A stretch of DNA of 64,000 nucleotides from an uncultured Bacteroidota bacterium. GTDB lineage: Bacteria; Bacteroidota; Bacteroidia; Bacteroidales; P3. Positions 16,408-25,435 of this stretch are shown piece by piece; the stretch's first letter is position 1; the number at the start of each line of letters is the position of its first letter. Below the pieces are notes generated by a model that was not told the DNA's origin, did not search any database, and saw nothing but the letters and a program-made list of their open reading frames with translations. The stretch is from contig UQXW01000001.1 in assembly GCA_900545215.1 (NCBI GenBank), forward strand, positions 1 to 64,000, in the 5' to 3' direction. The translations under genes and the position numbers were made by a program.

Positions 16408-17679
16408 ATGGCTTATTTTTTTACGTCGGAATCGGTATCGGAAGGACACCCAGACAAGGTGGCAGATCAAATTTCAGATGCCATATTGGACGAATTCTTG
16501 AAACAAGACGAAAATTCCAAGGTTGCATGCGAGACTTTGGTAACGACAGGCTTGGTCGTGCTTAGCGGAGAGGTCAAATCGACTGCATACGTCGATATTC
16601 AAAAGACTGCAAGGAAGGTTATCAGAAACGCAGGCTACACAAAGGGCGAATACATGTTCGAGTCGAATTCCTGCGGCGTTCTTTCGTCTCTGCACGAGCA
16701 GAGTCCGGACATCAATCAGGGCGTGGAACGCAAAAAGGAAGAAGAACAGGGGGCGGGAGACCAAGGTATGATGTTCGGTTATGCCTGCAACGACACGGAG
16801 GACTTCATGCCGCTGCCTTTACAGCTTTCCCACATGCTTGTTTATGAACTTTCGCTTATCCGAAAGGAAGGCAAACTCATGCCATACCTCAGACCGGATT
16901 CCAAAAGTCAGGTAACAGTGGAGTATAACGACGATAACACGCCACGGGCGATAAATACCATTGTCATCTCCACCCAACACGATGAGTTCGACTCCGAGGA
17001 GAAGATGCTCGCACGAATAAAGGAAGATGTAAGGAACATACTCATTCCGCGGGTCGTGGCAAAGCTGCAAAAAAAAGAGTTGAAGAGATTGTTCGATAAC
17101 GAATACAAGCTCTATGTCAACCCGACCGGCAAATTCGTCATAGGAGGTCCTCATGGCGATACGGGCTTGACGGGCAGGAAAATCATTGTCGATACCTACG
17201 GAGGCAGGGCTGCACATGGTGGCGGGGCTTTCTCGGGCAAGGATTCTTCCAAAGTCGATAGAAGTGCGGCGTATGCGGCAAGGCACATTGCCAAAAACAT
17301 GGTTGCCTCAGGGCTTTGCTCCGAAGCGATGGTGCAGTTGGCTTATGCAATAGGCGTTGCCGAGCCTGTGGGTGTGTATGTGAATACTTACAACACGGCA
17401 AAAGCCACGGACGCCAAGGGTAATAGAATGACCGATGGCGAGATTGCTGAAAGAATAAAGGAGATTTTCGACCTCAGACCTTATTCCATAGTACAAAGGT
17501 TCGGTTTGAAAAATCCGATTTACCTTCCGACCGCAACCTACGGCCACTTCGGCAGGACGCCTCACAAGAAACAGGTAACCCTTATCCGAAACGGCAGGGA
17601 AGAAACCCGCGAGGTGGAATTTTTCCCATGGGAAAAGACTGATTATGCAGGCATAATCAAAGAGAAATTCGGGCTTTGA
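16408..17679 (+). CDS. metK: S-adenosylmethionine synthetase
   Basis: Makes S-adenosylmethionine from methionine and ATP. 423 residues, slightly longer than the roughly 385 of E. coli and usual for Bacteroidota. Starts with FFTSESVSEGHPDKVADQIS (ATP-binding His-Asp). The hexapeptide motif GAGDQG is near residue 118, and the glycine-rich loop GGGAFSGKDSSKVDRSAAY near 275 supplies phosphate-binding lysines. Single gene with its own promoter; a dispersed repeat follows directly. SAM from this enzyme would also feed the DNA methylase at 33183. Confidence 0.97.
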   Translation: MAYFFTSESVSEGHPDKVADQISDAILDEFLKQDENSKVACETLVTTGLVVLSGEVKSTAYVDIQKTARKVIRNAGYTKGEYMFESNSCGVLSSLHEQSPDINQGVERKKEEEQGAGDQGMMFGYACNDTEDFMPLPLQLSHMLVYELSLIRKEGKLMPYLRPDSKSQVTVEYNDDNTPRAINTIVISTQHDEFDSEEKMLARIKEDVRNILIPRVVAKLQKKELKRLFDNEYKLYVNPTGKFVIGGPHGDTGLTGRKIIVDTYGGRAAHGGGAFSGKDSSKVDRSAAYAARHIAKNMVASGLCSEAMVQLAYAIGVAEPVGVYVNTYNTAKATDAKGNRMTDGEIAERIKEIFDLRPYSIVQRFGLKNPIYLPTATYGHFGRTPHKKQVTLIRNGREETREVEFFPWEKTDYAGIIKEKFGL

Positions 17680-17726
17680 ACAATGATTGAACGCAGGACG
17701 ACGTTTCGCAAATAAAAAGAGAGTTT

Positions 17727-17812
17727 GACGAAACGGCGTTTTGCAGTGATAAAACGGCGTTTCGCTAAATTCTTTCGGCGTTTTATTCCGGCGAAACGGC
17801 GTTTGGATTTTA
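17727..17812. repeat. Dispersed AAACGGCGTTT repeat, copy 2
   Basis: The most regular copy: AAACGGCGTTTT, AAAACGGCGTTTCG, TTCGGCGTTTTA and GAAACGGCGTTTGG, with the oriented centre AATTCTTTCGGCG at about 17768-17780. Forward orientation, between metK and marC. It is open in frame with marC and encodes KRRF-type peptides, which artificially lengthens the marC reading frame. Confidence 0.88.
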
Positions 17813-17823
17813 TATTGATTTAT

Positions 17824-18411
17824 ATGAGTTTAGGTAGTTTTGATTTCAGAGAAGTATTGACGGCATTCATGGTCTTGTTTGCCGTAATCGACATCGTGGG
17901 TTCCATTCCCATAATCTTGGACATTAAAGAGAAGGCAGGGAAAATCAATGCCGGCAAAGCATCATTGCTTGCTTTCGGTTTGTTGGTGGTGTTCCTTTTC
18001 ATGGGTGAGGCATTGTTGAAGTTCTTCAACGTGGACATTCCGTCTTTCGCCATTGCGGGAGCAGTGGTTCTTATTGCCCTTGCGATAGAAATGACGTTCA
18101 ACATAACCATTTTCAAGAACGATTCCCCCGAAGGCAATTCGACCATCGTTCCACTCGTCTTTCCGCTTATTGCGGGTGCAGGTTCGTTGACCACATGCAT
18201 ATCATTGCGTGCCGAATGTTCGGCTATAAACGTCATAATAGCGATAGCACTCAACATGGCTGTCGTTTATCTTGTGCTGAAAAAGGTGAACCTCATGGAA
18301 AAACTGCTCGGCAAGGGAGGAATTTACATTTTGAGAAAGTTTTTCGGCATAATACTGCTTGCAATGAGCGTGAAGCTGATTGTAACCAACTTGGGCGTTT
18401 TGATGAAATAG
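17824..18411 (+). CDS. MarC family integral membrane protein
   Basis: 195 residues with about six transmembrane helices (for example VLTAFMVLFAVIDIVGSIPI and LLAFGLLVVFLFMGEALL). MarC proteins were first linked to multiple antibiotic resistance, but their transport role is unresolved. The conserved segment PLVFPLIAGAGSLTT near residue 105 is typical. I chose the ATG at 17824 (MSLGSFDFREVL). The frame is open further upstream to 17725, but those 33 codons are the translation of the dispersed repeat. Confidence 0.88.
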   Translation: MSLGSFDFREVLTAFMVLFAVIDIVGSIPIILDIKEKAGKINAGKASLLAFGLLVVFLFMGEALLKFFNVDIPSFAIAGAVVLIALAIEMTFNITIFKNDSPEGNSTIVPLVFPLIAGAGSLTTCISLRAECSAINVIIAIALNMAVVYLVLKKVNLMEKLLGKGGIYILRKFFGIILLAMSVKLIVTNLGVLMK

Positions 18412-18485
18412 CCCGATAAGTGAGATTAACAAAATCTTGTTGAAACAAAAAGGGAAAGGCTTCTGTTTACATACGGACAAAGTTT

Positions 18486-18493
18486 TATCTTTG
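18486..18493 (+). promoter_or_regulatory. -7 element of the clpC-mla-like operon
   Basis: TATCTTTG at 18486-18493, 47 bases before the clpC start. No strong -33 TTG lies at the ideal distance. Confidence 0.55.
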
Positions 18494-18540
18494 TCCGTTT
18501 TCGAGTATAGAATAAAGAACAAAATCAAGCCGACAAAGAT

Positions 18541-21084
18541 ATGGAATTCAGGTTAAGCCAAAATGCGGAAAACATATTGAAGAACAGTCGCGGCGAAGCC
18601 ATAAGGCTGAACTCCGATTGCATAGAAGTGGAGCACATTCTGCTTTCCATTTTACGTTTGAAGCAATGCAAAGCATTCGCTTTTTTGAGTCGTTATTGCG
18701 ATTGCGAGGCATTGAAGACTCAAATAGAGAATGCACTCAGGGAATTCGGCAACGACTTCGACATAAAGACGGAAAAGGACGATATAACTCTTAGCGAAGA
18801 GGCAGAGAAGGTAATCAAGATTTCCCATTTGGAGAGTTTGAAGTCCCGGAAGAAAGAAGTGGATAGCGAGGACTTGCTTGCAGCCATTTTGTTCTGCAAG
18901 GAATCACTGTCAGCAAGACTTTTGCAAGCCGAGAATATAGATTATAAACTATTGGAGAGCCAATCGGATAAGGCGGAACTCACCTTGAAAATTCTCCAAC
19001 CTGACAATCCGAACAAGGAAAACAAACCTTTCGGCATTTCGCTCAACCTTCCTTCCGACTCTTCTGCCAATGCGGAGAAAGAGAACAAAAACACGAACAC
19101 GCCTTTATTGGACAATTTCGGCAAGAACCTCTCGTACCTTGCAGAGAACGGCAAATTGGATCCGGTCGTCGGCAGAGACAACGAAATAGAACGCATTTGC
19201 AGAATACTCTCACGCCGCAAGAAGAACAATCCCATACTCATCGGAGAACCCGGCGTTGGTAAAAGCAGCATTGCGGAAGGCTTGGCAATCAGGATTGCGG
19301 AGAAAAGAATTCCCTATTCGCTGATGAACAAAGTCATCTATACGCTCGATTTGGCTTTGGTCGTCGCAGGAACGAAGTATCGCGGTCAGTTCGAGGAGCG
19401 AATCAAGGGATTGATTACCGAATTGGAAAGAAACAGGGACATAATCCTCTTCATAGACGAAATACATACCATTGCAGGAGCCGGAAACTCGGAAGGAGGG
19501 TTGGACGCCTCCAATATCTTCAAGCCGGCTTTGGCAAGGGGAGAGATACAGTGCATAGGAGCAACTTCCATAGAGGAATACCGAAAATACATAGAAGCGG
19601 ACGGTGCTTTGGAACGCAGGTTCCAAAAAGTGTTGATAGAACCCACGAGCATTGAGGAGACGCTTGTTATACTCGATAACATCAAAGGAAAATACGAAGC
19701 CTTTCATAATGTCCGTTACAGCGAGGAAGCGTTGAAAGCCTGTGTGATGCTGACCGACAGATACATGCCCGACAGAAATCTTCCGGACAAGGCAATCGAC
19801 ATAATGGACGAAGCAGGAGCCAACAAGAGGATACACAGCGGTGCGATACCCTCCGAATTGCAGGAGATACAACTTGCGTTGAACGAAGCAAAGAAAGAAA
19901 AACACGAAGCCGCCGTGAAACAGGAATTTGAAAAGGCTTTGCAAATCAAAAACAAGATAGAAGCCCTCCAAATGCGGCTGAAAGAGGAGTCCGACAGGTT
20001 TCAAACTTCTTTATCCGAAACAAGGCAGGAAGTAAACGAACAAGACGTGGCTGCAATCATCTCTCAGGCAAGCGGAATAAGTGTGGAGAAAATAGGACAA
20101 AGCGAACAGAAGAAGTTGCTCGATATGGAGCAGATACTCTCTTCGCAAGTCATAGGACAAAATGCGGCAGTCAAAAAGGTTTGTCAGGCAGTCAAACGGG
20201 CAAGAACGGGATTGAAAGATCCCAATCGTCCGAACGGCAGCTTCATCTTTATAGGCTCGACAGGCGTCGGCAAAACCCTTTTGGCGAAACGCCTTGCCGA
20301 ATATCTGTTCGACTCTCAGGAAAATCTGATACGCTTGGACATGAGCGAGTATATGGAGAAGTACAGCGTTTCCAAACTGATCGGAGCTCCTCCGGGATAC
20401 GTCGGCTATGAGCAGGCGGGGCAACTGACCGAGAAAGTCCGCAATCACCCGTATTCAATCGTGCTTTTCGATGAAATAGAGAAAGCTCACGCAGATGTGT
20501 TCAACATATTGTTGCAGATACTCGACGAAGGACAGTTGACAGATTCGGCAGGCAGGAAGACAGACTTCAAGAACACCGTGGTGATAATGACCTCCAACGT
20601 GGGTTCACGCCGTTTGAACGATTTCGGAGTAGGGGTAGGTTTCTCAACTTCGACAAGACAGGAAAACATGGCTTTGTTGGAACAAGACGTTATAGAAAAG
20701 GACTTGAAGAAAACCTTTGCTCCAGAGTTCTTGAACCGTATAGACGAAATCGTATTCTTCAATTCATTGGGAGACAAAGAGCTTATTCAGATTGTGGACT
20801 TGGAACTCGGTAATTTGGCAAAACGTTTGAAAGAATTGAATTACACTTTGAACGTAAGCCTTGCCGCAAAGAAACATATCATTTCAAGCACAACCGACAG
20901 CAAATACGGAGCAAGACCTCTCCGACGAGGCATTCAATCTCTTGTGGAGAACCCTTTGAGCGAGCTTTTGCTGCAAAACACTCAACGCAACGGCGGGGAA
21001 ATATCCGTTGACCTGATGACAGCCGGCGGAAAATCCGAATTGAAAATAGAAATAAAAGACAAGGAGGAAGGGGAAAGCAAATGA
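18541..21084 (+). CDS. clpC: ATP-dependent Clp protease ATP-binding subunit, ClpC/ClpA type
   Basis: AAA+ unfoldase that feeds substrates to ClpP. 847 residues. A double ClpN domain occupies residues 1-140 (MEFRLSQNAENILKNSRGEA). The first AAA domain has Walker A GEPGVGKS near 236 and Walker B ILFIDEIHTIAGAG near 300. A UVR-like coiled middle region (FEKALQIKNKIEALQ) lies near 465. The second AAA domain has Walker A GSTGVGKT near 572, SEYMEKYSVSKLIGAPPGYV and VVLFDEIEKAH-type Walker B. The C-terminal part resembles ClpC/ClpA (ARPLRRGIQSLVENPLSE). It overlaps the next gene by four bases (ATGA), so it is translationally coupled to the ABC permease. Confidence 0.93.
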   Translation: MEFRLSQNAENILKNSRGEAIRLNSDCIEVEHILLSILRLKQCKAFAFLSRYCDCEALKTQIENALREFGNDFDIKTEKDDITLSEEAEKVIKISHLESLKSRKKEVDSEDLLAAILFCKESLSARLLQAENIDYKLLESQSDKAELTLKILQPDNPNKENKPFGISLNLPSDSSANAEKENKNTNTPLLDNFGKNLSYLAENGKLDPVVGRDNEIERICRILSRRKKNNPILIGEPGVGKSSIAEGLAIRIAEKRIPYSLMNKVIYTLDLALVVAGTKYRGQFEERIKGLITELERNRDIILFIDEIHTIAGAGNSEGGLDASNIFKPALARGEIQCIGATSIEEYRKYIEADGALERRFQKVLIEPTSIEETLVILDNIKGKYEAFHNVRYSEEALKACVMLTDRYMPDRNLPDKAIDIMDEAGANKRIHSGAIPSELQEIQLALNEAKKEKHEAAVKQEFEKALQIKNKIEALQMRLKEESDRFQTSLSETRQEVNEQDVAAIISQASGISVEKIGQSEQKKLLDMEQILSSQVIGQNAAVKKVCQAVKRARTGLKDPNRPNGSFIFIGSTGVGKTLLAKRLAEYLFDSQENLIRLDMSEYMEKYSVSKLIGAPPGYVGYEQAGQLTEKVRNHPYSIVLFDEIEKAHADVFNILLQILDEGQLTDSAGRKTDFKNTVVIMTSNVGSRRLNDFGVGVGFSTSTRQENMALLEQDVIEKDLKKTFAPEFLNRIDEIVFFNSLGDKELIQIVDLELGNLAKRLKELNYTLNVSLAAKKHIISSTTDSKYGARPLRRGIQSLVENPLSELLLQNTQRNGGEISVDLMTAGGKSELKIEIKDKEEGESK

Positions 21085-21830
21085 AGAAAATAAAGAACTT
21101 CCTTGAAGAATTCGGAGCCTATCTGATGTTGATGAAAGAAGCGCTTCGCAGACCTCAAAACGCCCATGTATTCCGTCGGAAAATGCTTTTCGAGATGAAG
21201 GCTTTGGGCTTGGATTCCATATTGATTGTTTCCATAATATCCGTCTTCGTCGGAGCGGCGGTAATCATTCAGTTGATTTTGAATTTGAACAATCCTATTT
21301 ATCCTGATTGGGTTTATGGATTTGCTTCACGAAAAGCCATAATGTTAGAGTTCTCCCCCACCATAATATCTCTTATTTTGGCAGGAAAATGTGCCTCCCG
21401 CATAGCCTCCGAACTCGGTTCGCAGAGAATCAGCGAGCAGATTGACGCTCTTGAAGTGATGGGAGTGAACACGCCTTCCTACCTTATATTGCCTAAGATA
21501 GTGGCTTCGATGGTTTTCTTTCCGCTCTTGATTATTCTGAGTATCTTTATCGCGATATTGGGAGGGGCTTTGGGTGCCGTGATGATGGGATCGCTGACCA
21601 TGCACGCTTACATTGAAGGCTTGCGATTGGAGTATGGCAATATCGACATGGTGTTCGCAATAGTCAAAACCTTTGTAAATGCAATCATAATCTCCACAAT
21701 AGCGTCATATAGAGGCTATACGCTGAAAGGAGGCTCCGTCGAGGTGGGAGTGCAATCCACAAAGGCTGTCGTGCAAAGTAGCATAGTGATAATGATTTTC
21801 GATTTGGTGATAACCAATTTATTCATGTAG
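21081..21830 (+). CDS. mlaE: MlaE-type ABC transporter permease
   Basis: 249 residues with five or six membrane helices. The MlaE signature region is clear: FASRKAIMLEFSPTIISLIL, then GKCASRIASELGSQRISEQI near 100, the conserved permease loop that contacts the ATPase. In proteobacteria the Mla system moves phospholipids between inner and outer membranes. The start overlaps clpC by four bases and the ATPase follows four bases downstream, forming a permease-ATPase pair. The MlaD substrate-binding subunit is not in this window. The lipid-transport role is by family. Confidence 0.9.
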   Translation: MKKIKNFLEEFGAYLMLMKEALRRPQNAHVFRRKMLFEMKALGLDSILIVSIISVFVGAAVIIQLILNLNNPIYPDWVYGFASRKAIMLEFSPTIISLILAGKCASRIASELGSQRISEQIDALEVMGVNTPSYLILPKIVASMVFFPLLIILSIFIAILGGALGAVMMGSLTMHAYIEGLRLEYGNIDMVFAIVKTFVNAIIISTIASYRGYTLKGGSVEVGVQSTKAVVQSSIVIMIFDLVITNLFM

Positions 21831-21834
21831 CGGT

Positions 21835-22584
21835 ATGATAAGGGTAGAGAATGTATCGAAATGCTTTAACGGCAAAAAGAGGTTAGACAATGTTTCAACA
21901 GAATTTGAACGTGGAAAATGCAACCTTATAATCGGAAAAAGCGGAAGCGGAAAGACGGTATTGATGAAGTGCCTCGTGGGTTTGTTTTCGCCTGATGAAG
22001 GTAACATACACTTTGATGACAAGATTTTTGGCATATTATCTAAGGAGGAAAAGGCGAATTTGCGGAAAGACATCGGCATGTTGTTTCAAGGAGGTGCCCT
22101 TTTCGATTCCATGAACGTGGAAGAAAACATAATGTTTCCCATAAGAATGTTCCAGAAATCGGACTTCAAGACAATGAAAAAGCGTGTCGATTTTTGTTTG
22201 GAGCGTGTCAATCTCAGCGGAATCAACCAACTGATGCCTTCGGAACTGAGTGGAGGTATGCAAAAGCGTGTCGCCATAGCTAGAGCGATAGCAACGCAAC
22301 CCAAGTACCTGTTTTGCGACGAGCCCAACTCGGGTCTCGACCCTCTTACTTCGATTGTTATCGACAAACTGATAATGGAAATCACTCATGAGTACAATAT
22401 AACCACCGTTGTGAACACTCACGACATGAACTCGGTGATGGAAATCGGCGAAAAGATAAATTTCATCTACCAAGGCAAACTTTGGTGGAGAGGAAGCAAC
22501 AAAAACATTTTGTCAACCGACAATCAGGAGTTGAACGACTTCATTTTCTGTTCCGCTCTCACCAAGAAATTACGAGAAAAATAA
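21835..22584 (+). CDS. mlaF: MlaF-type ABC transporter ATP-binding protein
   Basis: 249 residues, cytoplasmic ATPase of the MlaE permease encoded immediately upstream. Walker A IIGKSGSGKTVLMKCLVG near 33-50, Q-loop MLFQGGALFDSMNVEENIMF near 83, ABC signature LSGGMQKRVAIARAIA near 142, Walker B YLFCDEPNSGLDPL near 165, and H-loop VVNTHDM near 198. Note Asn in CDEPNSGLDP where most ABC ATPases have Thr, a substitution common in MlaF/Mkl-type proteins. Next gene starts 11 bases on. Confidence 0.93.
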   Translation: MIRVENVSKCFNGKKRLDNVSTEFERGKCNLIIGKSGSGKTVLMKCLVGLFSPDEGNIHFDDKIFGILSKEEKANLRKDIGMLFQGGALFDSMNVEENIMFPIRMFQKSDFKTMKKRVDFCLERVNLSGINQLMPSELSGGMQKRVAIARAIATQPKYLFCDEPNSGLDPLTSIVIDKLIMEITHEYNITTVVNTHDMNSVMEIGEKINFIYQGKLWWRGSNKNILSTDNQELNDFIFCSALTKKLREK

Positions 22585-22595
22585 ACATCCGTATC

Positions 22596-24626
22596 ATGAA
22601 ACATAAATCCACCCGGATACATAAAGGTCTTTTGATTGCCAAACGCAGTTTTCAGGTTTTGCTGACTGCATTGATAATAGTCTTTGCCTTTCCGACCAAA
22701 TCCTCTTTCAAATACGAATTTACCAAAGGACAGTTTTGGAAACATGAAAACCTGATCTCTCCGATGGACTTTGCCATCAAGAAGACGGAAAAGGAAATCC
22801 GGCAGGAGGAAAAAGAAATCGAACGAAACAAAAAGTTGTTTTTCAAGAAAGATAAAGCCTTTGAAACAACTGCTTTGGAAGAATTCCGAAATGCAAACGC
22901 CGAGAAAACGGATTCCAGAAGCCTGAATTTCGCAATGGAAACCATAAAACGATTGTATGCAATAGGGATTTTGCAGAATACGGACGGGAACGCTCAGAAC
23001 GATATAGTGGTCGTAGAAAATAATGTGGCACAGGAATATGACGCAGATGAGTTTCTCAGCTTGCGACAAGCCACGGAAGAAGCCCAAAGGAACATCGAGC
23101 AAAGCAATTTGCCGAATAAAGATGAGATGATTAAGATTATAACGGAAGGTCTTAAAGCAAACCTGCGTTTCGATGCCGACATGACGGCACAAGTCCTCAA
23201 CACACAGTTACAGGAAATCACTCCGAACAAAGGATTGGTCTATACGGGCGAGTTAATCATAGGAAAGGGCGAGCAAATCACCGATGAGAAATATCAAATC
23301 CTTTCATCGCTTAAACAGGAATACGAAGGGCAAAACGTATCCAAGGCAAAGCAATACACCATAAAGCTGGGACAATTTCTCCTTGTGGTCATCGCTCTCA
23401 CCGCAATGATGTTATTCATCAACCACAGCAACAAAGAAGCCTTCAAAGACAACAGAAAAGTCCTTCTTATCCTCTTTGTCATTCTCTTTATGAACCTTAT
23501 AATGGCAGGAGTCATGTTCATAAATCCCAAATACATCTATGCGGTTCCGTTATGTATCACTCCGATAATCATAAGAACCTTTTTTAACACAAAGACTGCC
23601 CTTTACGTCTTCCTCGTCAGCATAATCATAATAGGATTTGCCGTACCCAACGGCTTTGAATTCGTGTTCTACCAACTTATAGCGGGCATGATGGCAATCG
23701 TAAGCATAGAACATTCCGAGAAACGTTCGAGTTTCCTTCTCACAAGCCTCTTCATATTCGCCAGCTACGCCCTTATATATATAGCGACCACCCTTATACA
23801 GAACATGGAATTGAATCAACTCGAGTGGCAGCGTTTCGTGATGTTTGCAATCAATGCCATAATGGTTCTTTTCTGCGTCCCGTTCGTGATTATCTTGGAA
23901 AAGATGTTCAACCTTTTGAGCGACTTTTCTCTAATCGAATACACAAATACCAATACCAAAATTCTGAGAGAACTTTCCGTCAAAGCACCGGGAACCTTTC
24001 AGCATTGCGTTCAAGTCGCCAACATAGCGGAAGACCTCATTCACGAAATCGGTGGCAATGCAATGCTTGCACGAGCCGGAGCCTTGCACCATGACATCGG
24101 CAAGATACTTATTCCCATGTTCTTCGTGGAAAACCAGAATACCGGATTCAACCCTCATGACGAGCTTACTTACGAAGAGTCGGCTCAAATAATAATTTCC
24201 CACGTTACAAATGGCGTTACATTGGCGAAGAAGTACGGATTGCCCGAACAAATCGTGGATTTCATTCGCACACATCACGGCACGAGCAAAACAAAATACT
24301 TTTACAACAAACAGCTTGCCGAATTTCCCGATATGCCGATTGATGAGCAGAGCTTCACTTACCGAGGTCCGAGACCGTTCTCCAAAGAGACCGCAATAGT
24401 AATGATGGTCGATAGCGTGGAAGCGGCTTCTCGAAGTCTGAAAAGCCATTCCGAAGAAGCCATTTCGGCATTGGTCGATGGAATTATAGATTCCCAAATA
24501 GCCGACGACCAATATTCCAATGCCGATATAACGTTCCGCGACGTGAATAAGGCGAAAAGCATTTTGAAAAAGAAGCTGCAAAGCATCTATCATGTCAGAA
24601 TAGAATATCCCGTAAGCAAGAAATAA
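22596..24626 (+). CDS. 7TM-HD phosphohydrolase (PgpH/YqfF-like, candidate c-di-AMP phosphodiesterase)
   Basis: 676 residues. One N-terminal membrane helix (residues 18-35), a large extracytoplasmic region (about 40-270, 7TMR-HDED type), a block of about seven helices (about 270-440), then a cytoplasmic HD domain: FQHCVQVANIAEDLI, the metal-binding HHDIGK near residue 496, SHVTNGVTLAKKYGLP and FIRTHHG. Proteins of this layout (PgpH in Listeria) hydrolyse c-di-AMP; activity here is inferred. I chose ATG 22596 (MKHKSTRIHKG); the frame extends upstream to 22482 but that part overlaps mlaF. Followed after two bases by the nucleotidyltransferase gene. Confidence 0.9.
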   Translation: MKHKSTRIHKGLLIAKRSFQVLLTALIIVFAFPTKSSFKYEFTKGQFWKHENLISPMDFAIKKTEKEIRQEEKEIERNKKLFFKKDKAFETTALEEFRNANAEKTDSRSLNFAMETIKRLYAIGILQNTDGNAQNDIVVVENNVAQEYDADEFLSLRQATEEAQRNIEQSNLPNKDEMIKIITEGLKANLRFDADMTAQVLNTQLQEITPNKGLVYTGELIIGKGEQITDEKYQILSSLKQEYEGQNVSKAKQYTIKLGQFLLVVIALTAMMLFINHSNKEAFKDNRKVLLILFVILFMNLIMAGVMFINPKYIYAVPLCITPIIIRTFFNTKTALYVFLVSIIIIGFAVPNGFEFVFYQLIAGMMAIVSIEHSEKRSSFLLTSLFIFASYALIYIATTLIQNMELNQLEWQRFVMFAINAIMVLFCVPFVIILEKMFNLLSDFSLIEYTNTNTKILRELSVKAPGTFQHCVQVANIAEDLIHEIGGNAMLARAGALHHDIGKILIPMFFVENQNTGFNPHDELTYEESAQIIISHVTNGVTLAKKYGLPEQIVDFIRTHHGTSKTKYFYNKQLAEFPDMPIDEQSFTYRGPRPFSKETAIVMMVDSVEAASRSLKSHSEEAISALVDGIIDSQIADDQYSNADITFRDVNKAKSILKKKLQSIYHVRIEYPVSKK

Positions 24627-24628
24627 GC

Positions 24629-25396
24629 ATGGAAGCAATGATACTCGCCGCAGGCATGGGAACGCGGCTCATGCCTCTGACTAAAGACAAACCGAAAGCC
24701 CTTGTCGAAGTGGCAGGTTGCACACTCCTTGAAAGAAACATAAGAAAGATGATAAGTTTCGGCATAAAGCATATAGTCATCAACACTTATCACTTTCCGG
24801 AACAAATACACGAATACATCGAACGCAGACAATACCCTGCCGATATTTACTTCTCCGACGAGAAAGAAGAACTTCTCGATACTGGAGGCGGTTTCCTGAA
24901 TGCCGAAAGGTACTTCACCAAGACCCAACCCATACTTCTGCATAATGTCGACATCATCAGCGACATCGATTTCAAGCAAGTGGAAAGCCGCTTGCAAACG
25001 GAAGAAGCCCTTGCACTGCTTTGCGTCAGCGAAAGGCAGACGGAGCGTCATCTTCTCTTCGATGCCGACAACCGTCTCTGCGGACGGGATAACCTACGCA
25101 GCGGAGAAACATATCTTTCCGGTAACGGGAAGCCCAAGTACTCCTACGCATTCAGCGGAATACACTTTCTGCAACCCGAAATCTTCAATCTCTTCACTCT
25201 GAAAGGCAGGTTCTCCATATTGGAGCAGTATCTCCTGCTTGCTGACCGCTATCCTATACGTCCATTCCTTCACAGTGCGGAAAATTGGTACGATGTCGGC
25301 AAAATCGACAGCCTCGAAGCAATAGAAAAAGCCTTGGAGAAGCATCGGAAGTGCCGGAAATCCGAGAAAAAGTTTTGTCCTGTGAACGATAAATAG
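24629..25396 (+). CDS. Sugar-1-phosphate nucleotidyltransferase (NTP_transferase family, MurU-like)
   Basis: 255 residues. The nucleotide-binding signature AMILAAGMGTRLMPLTKDKP is at residues 3-22, followed by KALVEVAGCTLLERNIRKM. Further family features: HIVINTYHFPEQIHEYI, LDTGGGFLNAERYF near 80 and LLHNVDIISDID near 100 (the Asp coordinates Mg2+). C-terminal WYDVGKIDSLEAIEKAL. It resembles MurNAc-1-phosphate uridylyltransferase (MurU) and heptose-1-phosphate guanylyltransferases; the sugar cannot be decided here. Last gene of the clpC operon, two bases after the HD protein. Confidence 0.85.
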   Translation: MEAMILAAGMGTRLMPLTKDKPKALVEVAGCTLLERNIRKMISFGIKHIVINTYHFPEQIHEYIERRQYPADIYFSDEKEELLDTGGGFLNAERYFTKTQPILLHNVDIISDIDFKQVESRLQTEEALALLCVSERQTERHLLFDADNRLCGRDNLRSGETYLSGNGKPKYSYAFSGIHFLQPEIFNLFTLKGRFSILEQYLLLADRYPIRPFLHSAENWYDVGKIDSLEAIEKALEKHRKCRKSEKKFCPVNDK

Positions 25397-25404
25397 TACT
25401 TTTG
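25374..25404 (+). promoter_or_regulatory. Promoter of the YD-like secreted protein gene
   Basis: TTTG at 25374-25377 (inside the end of the previous gene) and TACTTTTG at 25397-25404, spacing 19. Confidence 0.7.
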
Positions 25405-25435
25405 TAACCATAAACGAAAATAAATCAGAATATAT

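Noticed and set aside
17725..17823. N-terminal extension of MarC
   Set aside because: These codons are the dispersed repeat in translation (KRRF-type residues); the family starts at MSLGSFDF.
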